In this document: positions 62,458 to 64,000 of the stretch, piece by piece
How positions within the stretch are numbered: the first letter of the stretch is position 1
Layout of the letters: every line of letters starts with the position of its first letter
Assembly: GCA_020466095.1 (NCBI GenBank)
Contig: CM035807.1
Coordinates: 7,202,240-7,266,239, forward strand
Source: Chlorops oryzae
Taxonomy: Eukaryota; Arthropoda; Insecta; Diptera; Chloropidae
DNA length: 64,000 bases
Direction: 5' to 3'
Notes under the pieces: model-generated
Told to the model about the DNA's origin: nothing
Seen by the model: only the letters and a program-made list of their open reading frames with translations
Database searches by the model: none
Position numbers and translations under genes: made by a program

Positions 62458-62938
62458 CAGTCAAGATTTCATAAATTGGATTTGGGTTAAATATTTGATG
62501 ATAGTATTTTCTATCTTTCGAAATAATTTTAGCTCGAAAATTGGGTTTTTTTTTGGAGGATCAGAATGAAGATGGACTTTAAAAATACAGTAAAAAATTT
62601 TCTTGGAACGCATTTTGAGGTCTATGGACATTTGGTCGAAGCAGACCTCAAAATATGGGATAGAAAAACAGGTGATTACCTTGACGACAAGATCTATCCT
62701 AGGGCTCAAGTTACGTTCCATTTCTATTCGAGGCGGTTAGAATAAATCTTTTATTTGGCCGTCCTTTGTATTTGAAATCATGCTGAAGTGTGGCGAAATA
62801 AGGCTAAGCTCTTCAAAATCATCCCATCGGGTCGGAATTCTCCTCCAAACGAGTTCTTCTCCAAAAAATATTCTCTAAAAATGAGAAAGAAGTATTTGAA
62901 TTTTCACACCTTTCCTGCAATTTTTCCAGACTTGACTG
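62458..62938. mobile_element. pogo-like element remnant (481 bp), TA-flanked
   Basis: Both ends read CAGTCAAG inward, flanked by TA at 62456-62457 and 62939-62940. The interior shows AT-rich arms but no long inverted match. It abuts the next TA/CAGT element 60 bp downstream. Confidence 0.5.
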
Positions 62939-63001
62939 TAGAACCTTTTATAAGAGACAGCAGTAACCCTCTGATGGCAAAATTATTTTCGATAAAAAAT
63001 A

Positions 63002-63187
63002 CAGTATACTCCCGGAAAAGTTAAGTCTAAAAAAAGTTAATTGTTGGAAATTTTGCTCTCATTAAAAAGCCTTAAAAAGTTTATTTCAAATTTTATGTCA
63101 TTTTGGAATCATAAAGATGGAATAACTAAGAAAATAAAACTTTATATATTTCGGGAAATATCGATTAACTTTTCCGGGAGAATACTG
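63002..63187. mobile_element. pogo-like MITE (186 bp)
   Basis: The left end CAGTATACTCCCGGAAAAGT continues TAA. The right end on the opposite strand is CAGTATTCTCCCGGAAAAGT continuing TAA, one difference in 23 bp. TA precedes the left end (63000-63001); CG follows the right end, so one flank has mutated or been lost. Confidence 0.8.
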
Positions 63188-64000
63188 CGCCAGAAAAGAC
63201 TAAATTCGGGTAGAGAAAAATTTTTCTAAGATTATCTATTTTTCTAATATTTCTTATTTAGTCGAGTAAACTCCATCTGGAGACAGAATCTGGAATTAGA
63301 GAGTGAAAGAAGGCCTTCTTGAGTCTCTTGATATTAGCGTATTTTATTCTATGATGAAGGGGGGTTAATTTTGTTAGAGCTCAAAATTAAAAATGGGGAG
63401 GCATGGCCTCATCGGCCCGCAGTCAGATACGTCGTTATTCTACTATGATACTTATTCTTTAAAAACCTTACTCGAAGGCTCTCATACTTTATCTTCTTGT
63501 CCATAATCACAGTTAAGAGTTAAAATCCCATAAAATTGAGCAAAATCCAGTGACAATAGCGAAGCTCTATAAGTCTTATATAACAATCTATAGAAGTTTG
63601 ACTGTAATCGAATTGAATGGAAATGGAAAAAGCAAACGAACTCAACAAATGCGATAAATAAATAAAACATCAATTAAAATTCAAGTGACAGCACGGATTA
63701 AGTGCACATTAAGGGAAAATTGACACTTGCTAAGTGACCAGCGAACAACCGAAAATAATACCTAAAACAAAAAAAAAAAGAGTTAAAAAAGAATAATTAA
63801 ATTTCGACACATTCTAGTGGTGAAGAAATAATTCTGTCTTTTGAAGAAAATGCCATTAACCCTACTATGCCCAGCGAGGAGGAGGGTTTTTGGTCTTTTT
63901 CAAGGCTATGCCGTTCATAAGTCTAAAAGTCATTAGACACGATTACCATTATCTCACAAGTCCTTGACCATCATCATCGGCAATTCATCTTAACACGCTC

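Larger units (their letters stand above)
43901..64000. other. upstream DNA without supported genes, rich in mobile-element remnants
   Basis: No exon, ORF with recognisable homology or RNA gene was seen across this 20 kb. It consists of AT-rich unique sequence, poly-A/poly-T, microsatellites and the inverted-repeat elements and tandem arrays listed separately. A GC-rich block with a cryptic open frame lies at 54407-54800. Whether part of it is intergenic, or an upstream intron leading to a distal non-coding first exon of hth, cannot be decided here. Confidence 0.6.

Overview
This window is eukaryotic, AT-rich, almost entirely non-coding DNA carrying the 5' part of one recognisable gene: homothorax (hth), the insect Meis-family TALE homeobox gene, transcribed from the minus strand. 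Three coding exons join without a frame break: exon 1 (38736-38750, five codons, MAQPR), exon 2 (20905-21188, residues 6-100 starting YDDGLHGYG) and exon 3 (13547-13688, residues 101-147, [19 protein letters not shown]...[11 protein letters not shown]). The near-identity to Drosophila Hth, as I remember that protein, points to a higher fly. The huge introns, abundant short inverted-repeat elements and tRNA-derived SINE pieces suggest a non-Drosophila dipteran, perhaps a tephritid; that last step is inference. The rest of the protein (second half of the MEINOX region, linker, TALE homeodomain, C-terminus) must lie beyond the left edge, because no further exon was found in the leftmost 13.5 kb.

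Layout from left to right: 1-13546 is the partial third intron; 13547-13688 is exon 3; 13689-20904 is intron 2 (7.2 kb, with a tRNA-derived SINE); 20905-21188 is exon 2; 21189-38735 is intron 1 (17.5 kb), whose 31-38 kb portion is packed with short inverted-repeat transposon derivatives (MITEs); 38736-38750 is exon 1 with an in-frame upstream stop; about 38.8-43.9 kb is leader and promoter-proximal sequence with simple repeats and GAGA- and PHO-like motifs; 43.9-64 kb is upstream DNA with no supported gene but many mobile-element remnants.

The mobile-element content is the main unexplained structure. It includes two copies of one TA-flanked MITE family, one in intron 1 and one upstream of the gene; a TTA-flanked Harbinger-like MITE; a 727-bp TTAA-flanked piggyBac-like element; at least four TA-flanked elements with pogo-like CAGT termini but different terminal repeats; an 18-bp minisatellite probably expanded from such an element; and a roughly 59-bp tandem array interrupted by a 61-bp retroposon with a perfect 14-bp target-site duplication. 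I saw no bacterial-type operons, CRISPR arrays, intact transposase genes, functional tRNAs or rRNAs. Most open frames in the window come from low-complexity tracts.
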